Of a stretch of DNA of 64,000 nucleotides, positions 33,064-41,286 are shown piece after piece (positions within the stretch are counted from its first letter, which is position 1; every line of letters begins with the position of its first letter). The stretch is taken from positions 1 through 64,000 of the forward strand of contig CALHRZ010000003.1 in assembly GCA_938038445.1 (NCBI GenBank), read 5' to 3'. Source of the stretch: an uncultured bacterium. Lineage in GTDB: Bacteria; Verrucomicrobiota; Kiritimatiellia; CAIKKV01. The notes under the pieces were generated by a model. The model was not told where the DNA came from. It worked only from the letters and a program-made list of their open reading frames with translations, and searched no databases. The translations under genes and the position numbers were made by a program.

Positions 33064-33582
33064 ATGGGAATGAGCATGGTGGACAAGGAACAATTCGTGG
33101 ATGAGCGGAGGGAGGATGCGCCGGTGGATGGGTCTTTAGCGACCGGCGTGGAGACACCGGCGGAGGTTCCGGCGGAAGGCGCTGTGGAGGCGGATCGGCA
33201 CGAGGCACCGCGTGTTCATCGCGGGAGTGCGCGGGGTCCGTCTTCTGGGGTTGCCCATGTGATGGCGAGTTTCAATAATACGGTGGTCAGCATTACCGAT
33301 TTAAAGGGGAATGTGATCAGTTGGAGCAGCGCGGGCCGGGCTGGGTTTAAGGGGTCGCGGAAGAGCACGGCATTTGCGGCGACGGTGGTGGGGCAGGAAG
33401 CCGCGCGTGCGGCGATCGCGAAAGGAATGACGGAAGTCGAGGTTCGCATTCAGGGACCTGGGGCGGGTCGTGAGACGGCCGTTCGAGCCATTCAAGCCGC
33501 GGGCTTGACCGTGACGGCCATTAAGGATGTGACCCCGTTGCCTCACGACGGGTGCCGGCCGCGCAAGCGGCGGAGGGTCTAG
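33064..33582 (+). CDS. rpsK: 30S ribosomal protein S11 with acidic N-terminal extension
   Basis: Platform protein near the Shine-Dalgarno helix. It has 172 residues against the usual 125-130. The conserved body begins around residue 55 with [20 protein letters not shown] and continues with [39 protein letters not shown] and [16 protein letters not shown]. The extra 45 or so residues are Glu/Asp/Pro/Ala-rich (for example [19 protein letters not shown]), the opposite of the basic tail usual here. Possible starts are ATG 33064, 33070 and 33076; all keep the extension, and none closer to the body has a good ribosome site. Confidence 0.94.
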   Translation: MGMSMVDKEQFVDERREDAPVDGSLATGVETPAEVPAEGAVEADRHEAPRVHRGSARGPSSGVAHVMASFNNTVVSITDLKGNVISWSSAGRAGFKGSRKSTAFAATVVGQEAARAAIAKGMTEVEVRIQGPGAGRETAVRAIQAAGLTVTAIKDVTPLPHDGCRPRKRRRV

Positions 33583-33615
33583 TTCGGGCGGGTGCAGCGG
33601 AGAGGAGAGAGACGG

Positions 33616-34251
33616 ATGGGAAGATATATTGGACCGGTATGCCGGTTATGCCGGCGGGAAGGGATCAAGCTTTTTCTCAAAGGCCGGCGGTGTCATATGG
33701 CCAAGTGTCCGGTGGCGGAGCGGCAGCGTCCTCCGCCGGGCATGCATGGAAGCCGAGGGCGAAAGGGTTCGGAGTATTTGGAGCAATTGCGCGAGAAGCA
33801 GCGGCTGAAGCGGTATTACGGGATGCAAGAAGGGCAGTTTCGTCTGTTTTTCAACCGAGCCCTTAAAAAGCGCGGTGTGACGGGTGAGACGCTTCTGCAG
33901 CTTCTCGAAACCCGGCTGGACAACGTCGTGTATCGGCTTGGTTTTGCCCCGTCGCGTCGTGCGGCTCGGCAGATGGTGCGTCATCGTCACATTCGTCTGA
34001 ACGGGCGGACGGTGGACATTCCTTCGCTGCAGGTCCGTCCTGGCTTTAAGATTTCCATTGGTGGGGATGAACAGCGGCGCGAGGCTGTGCGGGAATCAGT
34101 CCAGATGGCCGAGTCCCTCGGCCTTCAGACTCCGGCGTGGATCCTGTTCGACAAAGAGCAGATGACGGGGGAAGTGCTCCGTCTTCCGACGCGGGAGGAG
34201 ATTGCGCCGTTTGTCAACGAGCAGCTGATCGTCGAACTGTACTCCAAGTAA
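33616..34251 (+). CDS. rpsD: 30S ribosomal protein S4
   Basis: Assembly-initiating 16S rRNA binder with an S4 RNA-binding domain. It has 211 residues from ATG 33616, after GAGGAGAGAG. The N-terminus has a four-cysteine zinc motif (CRLCRREG and CHMAKC). GMHGSRGRKGSEYLEQLREK, LLQLLETRLDNVVYRLGFAP, SRRAARQMVRHRHIRLNGR and the ending FVNEQLIVELYSK identify it. Confidence 0.96.
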   Translation: MGRYIGPVCRLCRREGIKLFLKGRRCHMAKCPVAERQRPPPGMHGSRGRKGSEYLEQLREKQRLKRYYGMQEGQFRLFFNRALKKRGVTGETLLQLLETRLDNVVYRLGFAPSRRAARQMVRHRHIRLNGRTVDIPSLQVRPGFKISIGGDEQRREAVRESVQMAESLGLQTPAWILFDKEQMTGEVLRLPTREEIAPFVNEQLIVELYSK

Positions 34252-34292
34252 GCCGGCGGTGGGAACTGCCGGCGTGAAAGAGGATTCACGCC

Positions 34293-35333
34293 ATGCCGAT
34301 GAGATTAGGTCGTTTTGAAATGCCCAAGCGTCTGGTCAAGGATGAAGCCGGCGCGACTCCGACCTATGGTCGCTATTTGGCTGAGCCGCTGGAAGCGGGA
34401 TATGGACGGACTTTGGGCAATTCGCTTCGGCGAGTGCTTTTGTCCTCCCTCGAGGGTGCGGCCATTTCCGCGGTGCGGATTGAACAGGCGCCGCATGAAT
34501 TCTGCGCAATTCCGGGTGTTATGGAGGATGTAACGGACATCATATTGAACCTCAAGAAGGTTCTTCTCAAGAGTCACTCGCGGGAGGTCCACATCCTGAC
34601 CCTTCGGAAAAAAGGGCCGGGGGAAGTTCGGGCCGGGGATTTTGTCACGGACGGCAAGGTGGACGTGCTGAATCCGGATCTTTTGATTGCGACGCTGGCC
34701 GAGGATGGAGTGCTGAACATGGAAGCCGAGGTTCGAGTGGGCCGCGGTTTTTGTCCGGCGGAAGGCAACAAGAAAGAGGATGAGGAGATCGGAAGGATTC
34801 CCATTGATTCCATTTTCTCTCCGGTTCGTCGGGTCAACTTTACGGTTGGTAACACGCGGGTGGGGAATCGGACGGACTATGACCGGCTTACGCTGGAGAT
34901 CTGGACGGACGGCCGGGTGACGCCGGACGAGGCGTTGACTATTTCGGCGGGCATTTTACAGCATCATTTGGAGTTATTCGCGAATTTTACGAACCAACCG
35001 TTGGAATTCGAGGAACCGGACCGTCGGAAGGATGAGGAGCGGGAGAAGTTGCGTCAAATTTTCGCGATGAGCGTGAATGAGATCGAGTTGAGCGTTCGGG
35101 CGGCGAACTGTCTTAACAATGCCAATATTACGACGGTCGGGGAGCTGGCGGTTAAGACGGAGCAGGAGATGCTGCGGTACCGCAATTTCGGGAAAAAATC
35201 TCTGAACGAAATCAAACAGAAGCTTCAAGAGATGGGGTTGACGCTAGGCATGAAGATCGACCCCGACCTTCTCACGCCGCCGGCGAAAGGAGCGACTTCG
35301 GGCGCGGCGCCGGTCCAGGCTAAAGCCGAATAG
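34293..35333 (+). CDS. rpoA: DNA-directed RNA polymerase subunit alpha
   Basis: Assembly platform of RNA polymerase and target of activators through its C-terminal domain. It has 346 residues. The N-terminal domain has LAEPLEAGYGRTLGNSLRRV and LLSSLEGAAISAVRIEQAPH, the dimer interface. The C-terminal domain near 255-320 includes SVNEIELSVRAANCLNNANI and RYRNFGKKSLNEIKQKLQEM. The tail is alanine-rich. ATG 34293 follows AAAGAGGA; rplQ is next after 42 bases. Confidence 0.97.
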   Translation: MPMRLGRFEMPKRLVKDEAGATPTYGRYLAEPLEAGYGRTLGNSLRRVLLSSLEGAAISAVRIEQAPHEFCAIPGVMEDVTDIILNLKKVLLKSHSREVHILTLRKKGPGEVRAGDFVTDGKVDVLNPDLLIATLAEDGVLNMEAEVRVGRGFCPAEGNKKEDEEIGRIPIDSIFSPVRRVNFTVGNTRVGNRTDYDRLTLEIWTDGRVTPDEALTISAGILQHHLELFANFTNQPLEFEEPDRRKDEEREKLRQIFAMSVNEIELSVRAANCLNNANITTVGELAVKTEQEMLRYRNFGKKSLNEIKQKLQEMGLTLGMKIDPDLLTPPAKGATSGAAPVQAKAE

Positions 35334-35375
35334 GGTGGGAGGCCAGCAGACCGGCCGTGGAGGACGAGCATTACG

Positions 35376-35837
35376 ATGAGACATCTTCGCAAATCGGTTA
35401 AACTTGGACGGACAGCTTCCGGAAGGGAGGCTCTTTTGGCTTCACTGGTCAGCGGTTTGATTCGCCATCGCCGCATTAAAACGACGTTGGCAAAAGCGCG
35501 GTTGGCCCGGTCGTTTGCCGAGAAGATGGTGACCTTGGCCAAAGAGGGGACGCTTCATGCCCGCCGACAGGCGATTGGGGCGCTTCGGGGGAAGCGTGTT
35601 GTCGCCCAGCTTTTCGACGAGGTGGCGCCGGCGTTTAAGGATCGCAAGGGCGGGTACACCCGTATTGTTAAAATCGGCGCACGGAATGGGGATGGGGCGG
35701 AAATGGCATATTTGGAATGGATTCACTATGTTCCGCCGGCTCCGCGGCGGACCGATGGGAAAGGCGAATCTCGTTCCGAGAAGTCGCAAGAGGCCGAGAA
35801 GGCGGAATCCCAGCGCGAGGCGGCGGCCTCAGCTTGA
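35376..35837 (+). CDS. rplQ: 50S ribosomal protein L17
   Basis: Tunnel-exit-side protein. It has 153 residues; the conserved body (about 1-120) includes MRHLRKSVKLGRTASGREAL, LVSGLIRHRRIKTTLAKARL, FDEVAPAFKDRKGGYTRIVK and GDGAEMAYLEWIHY. The last 30 residues form a charged Lys/Glu/Ala tail (SEKSQEAEKAESQREAA). This is the last gene of the ribosomal block; its stop lies inside the 3' end of the opposing ispH, with 9 bases shared. Confidence 0.95.
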   Translation: MRHLRKSVKLGRTASGREALLASLVSGLIRHRRIKTTLAKARLARSFAEKMVTLAKEGTLHARRQAIGALRGKRVVAQLFDEVAPAFKDRKGGYTRIVKIGARNGDGAEMAYLEWIHYVPPAPRRTDGKGESRSEKSQEAEKAESQREAAASA

Positions 35838-36764
35838 TCCGTTGGTTGGATCGTTCTCGGCCATTTCTTCTATATGATCGAATCCGAGTGAGCGGAGATA
35901 GCGGAGGGCTCGTTCGATGGCGCCATCGGGAGTGGAAGCGCCGGCGGTAAGCCCGAGGAGGGTTATGTTATGGAGGTCGAACGTATGAAGTTCCGCATCC
36001 GATGCGAGGAGGGCGGCGCGTGCACCTGCGGCTTTAGCTACTTCGACTAACCGCCGGGAATTGGAACTGTTGGCGGCCCCCAGGACGAGGACGAGGCCGG
36101 TTTTTTGGGCGAGTTTTTTGACGGCGTTTTGCCGATCCCGCGTGGCTTGACAGACGGTGGAGGGGGACGGGAAACGGAGGTTTTCGAACCGTTTTTTGAG
36201 CACAGGGAGGACGCGGGCGATATCTTCTTCGCTCAGGGTCGTTTGGACCACGACGGCGAGGCGGGTGTTGGGCGGTGGGGAAAAGGATTCTGCTTCTTCC
36301 GTTGTTTCGAGAACCGTGATTTGGCCAGGGGATTCTCCCACGATGCCTTCCACCTCTTCATGACCGTGGCGGCCGATGAGGAGGATGTGGTTTTTGTCTT
36401 CGGCGTAGGTGCGGACCAGATCATGCAGGCGTTGGACAAAGGGGCAGGTGGCGTCGGCGATTTGGAGACCGCGTGCTTGGGCGGAGCGTTGCACGGCCGG
36501 GGCGACGCCATGTGCGCTGAACAAGACGGTGGCGCCGGGAGGGATATCCTCGAGGGAACGGACCAATCGGGCGCCGCGGTGTTGGAGAGATTGTACCACT
36601 TCGGGATTATGGACGATCTCGCCAAGGATAAAAAGTCCGGCTTTGGGACGGTTTTGCAGCAAGCGTTCCGCCAAGGCAACCGCCCGGCGGACACCGGAAC
36701 AGAATCCTCGGGGACGGGCCAGGATAATGCGTTTTCCGCGGGAAGGAGGGGGGGTGGGGTTCAT
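35829..36764 (-). CDS. ispH: 4-hydroxy-3-methylbut-2-enyl diphosphate reductase
   Basis: Last enzyme of the non-mevalonate (MEP) pathway, producing IPP and DMAPP with an iron-sulfur cluster. It has 311 residues from the ATG at 36764, which overlaps the crtI stop as ATGA. The cluster cysteines are in LARPRGFCSGVRRAVALAER, IADATCPFVQRLHDLVR and FPSPSTVCQATRDRQNAV; the substrate-site histidines are in GEIVHNPEVV and LFSAHGVAP. VLGAANSSNSRRLVEVA is also standard. Cotranslation with crtI suggests precursor supply tied to carotenoid synthesis. The 3' end overlaps rplQ tail to tail by 9 bases. Confidence 0.95.
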   Translation of the reverse strand: MNPTPPPSRGKRIILARPRGFCSGVRRAVALAERLLQNRPKAGLFILGEIVHNPEVVQSLQHRGARLVRSLEDIPPGATVLFSAHGVAPAVQRSAQARGLQIADATCPFVQRLHDLVRTYAEDKNHILLIGRHGHEEVEGIVGESPGQITVLETTEEAESFSPPPNTRLAVVVQTTLSEEDIARVLPVLKKRFENLRFPSPSTVCQATRDRQNAVKKLAQKTGLVLVLGAANSSNSRRLVEVAKAAGARAALLASDAELHTFDLHNITLLGLTAGASTPDGAIERALRYLRSLGFDHIEEMAENDPTNGSS

Positions 36765-38272
36765 ACTTCGAGGTTTGCGGATTTGAAGGGAACGCGGGCC
36801 CGGCGGCTGATCAGGTTCGCGGCGATTCGACCGGACTCGTAGATCGTGGGAAGGCCGCTTCCGGGATGGGTTCCTCCGCCGGCGAGATAGAGCGAATCGC
36901 ATTCTTCGAACTGGTTTCGGGGCCTGAAATAGAGCATTTGGTTGATGGTATGGGCGAGGTTGAAAGTGGCCCCTTTGTAAACGTGGAATTGGTTTTCCCA
37001 ATCGGATGGGGTGATGATTGCTTCGGCGCGGATGTGGGGGCGGAGATTGCCGTAGGAGGTGCGGCTGGCAATGGCGTCGAGAACCTGTTCGCGGAAGATG
37101 AATTTTTGTTCTTCCCACGGAATTCCCATCCGCTGGTTAGGAACGGGAACGAGAACGTAGAGAGCCGAACAACCTGGCGGTGCGAGGGTGGGATCGGTTG
37201 CAGAAGCGTTACGGACGTAGAACGAGATGTCTTCGGGCAGTTTGGGAGAGTGGAAGACTGAATTCACATGTTTTCGGTAATCGCGGGCGAAGACGATTTG
37301 ATGGTGAGGCTCATGGAATTCGCCTTCTACACCGAGGTAGAGCATAAAGGTGGAGCAAGAAAGGCGCATGCGTTGCAGGCGTGCAGGGGTGTACTTTCGG
37401 AGTGTTTCGGGTTCGAAGAGGTGAGTTACGGCGTGGCCGAAATCCGCGTTGAGCACGAGGTAATCCGCGGGTATAGTTTCCCCTTCTTCGAGTTGAACTC
37501 TGACGGCACGTCCGTTTCGGAGGAGAATCCGGCGGACGGGCTTCTGAAGGTGGAGGGCTGCGCCGTTTTTTCGAGCCAATTCGGCCATGAAATCGGAAAT
37601 CCTGCAAAGGCCTCCGACTGGGTGTTCGATGCCGAAGGCGTGCTCGATATAGGGGATCATGGCAAAGACGCCGGGGCATTCCCAGGGGGACATACCGAGG
37701 TATTTGGATTGAAACGTAAAAGCGAGGGCGAGGTTTTCATCGCCGAAGCAGCCATAGGTCACGTCAAAGAGGCTTCGGCCGAGTGCAAGGTGAGGGATTG
37801 CAAGAAGAAAGTCGGGGTGGAAAAAGGTCGCGAAGCGATGGTAGGATTTTTGCAGGCAGGGATAGAGGCGGCGGAAACGGGCTGTTTCCCTTTTCATAAA
37901 AGAGGCGTAACGGTTTTCCCGACCGGGGAAAACCCGTGCGATCTCGGCGGTCATGGCGTCGGGGTCAGAGTTGACGTTGAGGTTTTGGTTTTGAAATACG
38001 AGGCGGTACATGGGGTGAAGGGGGCGGCAGGGGAGTGCGGAAGGATCGCCGCCGGCCTCCCGAATGACTTCCTCGAGAATCCGTTTGAGCATGAGAAAGG
38101 TCGGGCCGATATCGAAACGGTAGGGGCCGAGCGCGAGTTCTCCGTTGCGTCCGCCGACCCGGTTTTGCGCTTCGAACACCGACACTCGAAAACCGCGATG
38201 CGCGAGGATCATTGCGGCGGTCAATCCTCCGGGACCTGCACCGATTACGACAACATGCTTGGGACCGGCCAC
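36761..38272 (-). CDS. CrtI/CrtN-family carotenoid desaturase (GTG start)
   Basis: FAD-dependent desaturase or related oxidoreductase acting on C30 or C40 carotenoid precursors at the membrane. It has 503 residues from a GTG at 38272, with AAAGGAAA upstream. The dinucleotide fold is HVVVIGAGPGGLTAAMILAH with FEAQNRVGGR; FDIGPTFLM follows, and the C-terminal family signature is AGGGTHPGSGLPTIYESGRI. Phytoene desaturase, diapophytoene desaturase or a ketolase/isomerase-like relative cannot be told apart by eye. No crtB-like synthase is adjacent. ispH is coupled downstream by ATGA. Confidence 0.88.
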   Translation of the reverse strand: MAGPKHVVVIGAGPGGLTAAMILAHRGFRVSVFEAQNRVGGRNGELALGPYRFDIGPTFLMLKRILEEVIREAGGDPSALPCRPLHPMYRLVFQNQNLNVNSDPDAMTAEIARVFPGRENRYASFMKRETARFRRLYPCLQKSYHRFATFFHPDFLLAIPHLALGRSLFDVTYGCFGDENLALAFTFQSKYLGMSPWECPGVFAMIPYIEHAFGIEHPVGGLCRISDFMAELARKNGAALHLQKPVRRILLRNGRAVRVQLEEGETIPADYLVLNADFGHAVTHLFEPETLRKYTPARLQRMRLSCSTFMLYLGVEGEFHEPHHQIVFARDYRKHVNSVFHSPKLPEDISFYVRNASATDPTLAPPGCSALYVLVPVPNQRMGIPWEEQKFIFREQVLDAIASRTSYGNLRPHIRAEAIITPSDWENQFHVYKGATFNLAHTINQMLYFRPRNQFEECDSLYLAGGGTHPGSGLPTIYESGRIAANLISRRARVPFKSANLEV

Positions 38273-38385
38273 GAGGGTTTCCTTTCGTCTTTGAACTTTC
38301 GACCTTATCCTGTGCTTGCCGGTGGGGTCGGAGAACCGGTAGAATTAACTTTAGATGTTCATGAAGAAGGGGCCAAGCCATTTTT

Positions 38386-38832
38386 TTGCAGAGCGCATTG
38401 ATTCGGGCGAACAACCGGTGGGTGCGGTGGCGGCGGCCGTCGGATCTTAAGGCCGACGAGATAATGCTTTTGGTTGCGCACTGTCTTCAGGGAAGGTGCG
38501 GCCGGTTTCTTGGGAGGGAGGCGCAAGGGTGTGCCTTATGTGGCGGGTGTGATTTTGCGGCGATTCGGGGGCTGAGCGATCGCTATGGGGTTCGGTTTCG
38601 GGTGGCCGGAGGGGGACGAGAGGCGGCTGCCCTTGTGCGGGAGGATGGTGTTCGCGCTGTGGTGGCGGTGGCCTGTCATCGGGAACTGGTGGCGGGCATT
38701 TGGGCGGCGTTTCCGAAACCGGTTTTCGCGTTGTTCAACACACAGCCGAACGGGTATTGCCATTTCACGCGGGTTGAAGTTGGACGTGTCGAGCGTGCCT
38801 TGCGGCAGGTGCTTGGTTTGGAAGGCGGCTGA
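38386..38832 (+). CDS. DUF116 family protein, short form
   Basis: Function unknown. I recognise the DUF116 core: LIRANNRWV, then EIMLLVAHCLQGRCG, a cysteine cluster (Cys33, Cys38, Cys49, Cys52, Cys55), AVVAVACHRELVAGI and GYCHFTRVEVGRVERAL. The cysteines suggest a metal or iron-sulfur centre. The usual members carry an N-terminal membrane region; this ORF opens only after a TGA at 38362, so that part is absent. The TTG at 38386 is the only usual start codon upstream of the conserved NN motif and has a poor ribosome site, so the start is uncertain. It diverges from crtI and ends 6 bases from the opposing receptor gene. Confidence 0.75.
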   Translation: MQSALIRANNRWVRWRRPSDLKADEIMLLVAHCLQGRCGRFLGREAQGCALCGGCDFAAIRGLSDRYGVRFRVAGGGREAAALVREDGVRAVVAVACHRELVAGIWAAFPKPVFALFNTQPNGYCHFTRVEVGRVERALRQVLGLEGG

Positions 38833-38838
38833 AGAGGT

Positions 38839-40956
38839 TTACCATTCCCATGCGGCGGAGACCACGAGGTGGCGGCCGGGCTCGTTGATGCCGGAGCCGT
38901 GGATTCGGTAATCGGCATTGAGGATGTTTTCGATAGCCGCTTGAATTGAAAACCGGTCGGTGATCTGGGCTCCGGTTCTCAGATGGCAGACAACAAAGGC
39001 GGGGGTGCCGCCGGGGGGGATACGCTGGGTATCCAGTCGGTCGCCTCTGGAAAGTTTATTCGCTTTCGCAGCCATTTGGACGAGACCTTCGATCCGGTAG
39101 CGGTTGTTGAGGAAGGTGCGACGCAGGGCCATTTCTGCGGAGGGCGGCAGGAGGCGTGAAACGTATTCCCATTCGGGACGGGAGGGGTCCTGCGGGTAGC
39201 CAAGGACTTCGCCAAACATGAGGGAACCGGAACCGCGTGCTTCCCAGGCTTTGGAGAGGCGGCATTGCAGGGTCAGTTCGGCTCCATAGATAAACCCTCT
39301 GCCGGCATTTTTCTTTGTAACCTCTCTCAAGTCATGGATGGTTTGGCCGGTGGGGGTTCGAACGATCAGGTCTTCGATCCAGGTATAATAGACGGCGGAT
39401 TCTGCATGCAAACGGCCCCCGTGAATTTTCGCGCCGACTTCGGCCGTAAGGGTTTTTTCTGGTTCCAGATCCGGTGCAGGGGTTTCAAGTTCATCGCTCC
39501 GCGCGATGTCGAAACGGGTCAGGTCCGAGAGATTGGGCGCACGGAATCCTTGGGAGAGACCGGCATAGACCATTGCGTTTCGGGCGGCATCGAGGGTTAG
39601 GCTGGAGCGGATCGAACCGCAGACGGACTGCCAGTCGCCCTGAACCGCGATTACGTTTCCGGTGACGGGGTCCTTGACGCGGCGGGCGTGGGCGCGCGCA
39701 TAGGTATAGCGGGCGCCGGCGATTATATCGAGGCGATCGTCCCCAAAGGGGATTGCATATTGAGCGAAGGTACCGATCCTATCATAGAAGGCATCGTCTC
39801 CGATGGGGCCCTGGATTTCCCGTTTAACCAGAACGCCGTCGGTTCCGTATTTTCGGCCGTAGCTATTGACGAGATCGCGTTCGTAGGAGGCACCGGAAAT
39901 CCAGCGGCCGGGACCCCAGCCGGCGATCATTTGGAGCGAGGCACCCCAGGTTTGCGCATCGAAACCCTGGCGTTCCGACGTGTGATCCATTCGGAGGCGG
40001 TAGAGGTCCTCGAGTTGCTGGTGCCGGGAAAGCGTGAGGGTCCATTTCTCGATGACGGCTTCTCGGTTTTGGTGATCGAACGTGAGGCGGGTGAGGTGGC
40101 GTTCCTGATCGAACGAATGCACCCAGTCATCCCCGTGTTTCAATCCTTTCCACGTGAGGCCGTAGATTGTTCGGTGGGTGCGCCAGGCATCGTCCTGTCG
40201 AACGCTTTGGTGTGCGAGAGTCCAGCGGGTGTTGGGGCTGGAGAACCAATGGAGCCGGGCGTCGGCGTCTTGTTCGGAGTAGCCGGTGTGGGGCTGGCGG
40301 CCGACGGATCGGCCGCCCCGAACGTCATCAAAGGTTTTGAGTGATACTCCGGCCCCCCAGGCGAACGCGGGGGACGTTCGGCCTTGGGTCTGAACGCGGC
40401 CGATGATGGATTGGTCGGCTGAAGAAACCCTTGTAAAGAGGGTGCCCTCGGTGGACGGCCGGCCGATCCATGCCGGGGGTTCGGGCGAGCGGGCCAGGAC
40501 CACCCCGCCCATGGCATCGCTGCCGTAGAGGGTGGAAGCCGGCCCCAGAATCACCTCGGCAGAACCCAGGGAGAGGGGGTCCACGGTATTCCAGTATTGG
40601 TTGGGTCCCTCGCGAAAGACGGAGTTATTGAGACGGACGCCATCGATCAGAAAGAGGGTGCGAAAACCGGTGAAGCCCCGCAGGTAGGGGGAGCCCTGGC
40701 CGTATCCTGTTTTCTGCACCATGAGGGAGGGGAGAAACGCGAAGGTATCCGGCAGTGTACGGGCGAGGCTGTTTCCGGGGGCGCCGGGAAGGTCCAGGAC
40801 CATGACATGCGCTGGGGTACGGAGTTTGGGGCGTTCCTCGCGAAACGCCATGACGGTGATTTCGTCGAAGGAATTCATGGGCGCACTGTTTGCGAGCGTG
40901 TAGGTCAGGCAGGCAACCGATAAGAAAACTTTGTTCCCTCTCATTTGATTGTTCAT
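38839..40956 (-). CDS. TonB-dependent outer-membrane receptor
   Basis: Outer-membrane beta-barrel that imports a scarce ligand (siderophore, cobalamin or similar) using TonB energy. It has 705 residues: a signal peptide (about 1-24, NKVFLSVACLTYTLANSA), a TonB-box-like DEITVMAF, a plug domain with GYGQGSPYLRGFTGFRTLFL, IDGVRLNNSVFR and GPASTLYGSDAMGGVV, and a barrel with GLSQGFRAPNLSDLTRFDI. It ends in the aromatic Trp expected of barrel proteins. The ATG has AAGGAA upstream. The ligand is not clear; the small size fits BtuB or siderophore receptors rather than SusC, and there is no susD. I saw no cobalamin riboswitch upstream. Confidence 0.9.
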   Translation of the reverse strand: MNNQMRGNKVFLSVACLTYTLANSAPMNSFDEITVMAFREERPKLRTPAHVMVLDLPGAPGNSLARTLPDTFAFLPSLMVQKTGYGQGSPYLRGFTGFRTLFLIDGVRLNNSVFREGPNQYWNTVDPLSLGSAEVILGPASTLYGSDAMGGVVLARSPEPPAWIGRPSTEGTLFTRVSSADQSIIGRVQTQGRTSPAFAWGAGVSLKTFDDVRGGRSVGRQPHTGYSEQDADARLHWFSSPNTRWTLAHQSVRQDDAWRTHRTIYGLTWKGLKHGDDWVHSFDQERHLTRLTFDHQNREAVIEKWTLTLSRHQQLEDLYRLRMDHTSERQGFDAQTWGASLQMIAGWGPGRWISGASYERDLVNSYGRKYGTDGVLVKREIQGPIGDDAFYDRIGTFAQYAIPFGDDRLDIIAGARYTYARAHARRVKDPVTGNVIAVQGDWQSVCGSIRSSLTLDAARNAMVYAGLSQGFRAPNLSDLTRFDIARSDELETPAPDLEPEKTLTAEVGAKIHGGRLHAESAVYYTWIEDLIVRTPTGQTIHDLREVTKKNAGRGFIYGAELTLQCRLSKAWEARGSGSLMFGEVLGYPQDPSRPEWEYVSRLLPPSAEMALRRTFLNNRYRIEGLVQMAAKANKLSRGDRLDTQRIPPGGTPAFVVCHLRTGAQITDRFSIQAAIENILNADYRIHGSGINEPGRHLVVSAAWEW

Positions 40957-41081
40957 CCATGTTCCTTTCGAGTTCCGCGATTTAACAAAGCAAACGCTAT
41001 GGGACGAACCGGAGTTCGAAGAAAATTGAAAAAGAGACCACCGTGTGGTAAGGAAGGTTCGACTGAGTGGGAGCTGCGTTT

Positions 41082-41234
41082 ATGCCCATCGTCAATTCGG
41101 CTGAATATCTGGCCTTCGCCGCCGAGATTCTGCGGACGTCGTGGCCGCAGAATCGAACGGTGAACATGGTTTGCCACGGTCACAGTGCGCCAGCGGGCAT
41201 GATGCTCCGCTGGGTCTGGCCGGCGAAGCCGTGA
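41082..41234 (+). pseudogene. N-terminal remnant of an SGNH hydrolase
   Basis: A 50-codon ORF begins MPIVNSAEYLAFAAEILRTS and continues into NRTVNMVCHGHSAPAG. This matches the beginning of a group of SGNH/GDSL-like hydrolases, where VCHGHSxPAG is block I with the catalytic serine. The next residues (MMLRWVWPAKP, then TGA) do not continue the fold, and nothing like blocks III or V follows before the next gene at 41287. It is most likely a truncated gene, possibly a deletion that fused it to the URO-D leader. Expression as a 50-residue peptide cannot be excluded. GGGAGCTG lies upstream of the ATG. Confidence 0.6.
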
Positions 41235-41286
41235 ATAGGCTTATGCATGCGGTTGGAAGATCGCACGAGAGGAGAAATCCGAAACG

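Noticed and set aside
37268-38401. Open frame of 377 codons on the + strand opposite crtI
   Set aside because: The - strand reading has the CrtI FAD motif and C-terminal signature; the + reading has none.
40957-41286. Cobalamin riboswitch upstream of the TonB receptor
   Set aside because: Read on both strands; no B12-box-like sequence or long structured element was found, only one short palindrome.
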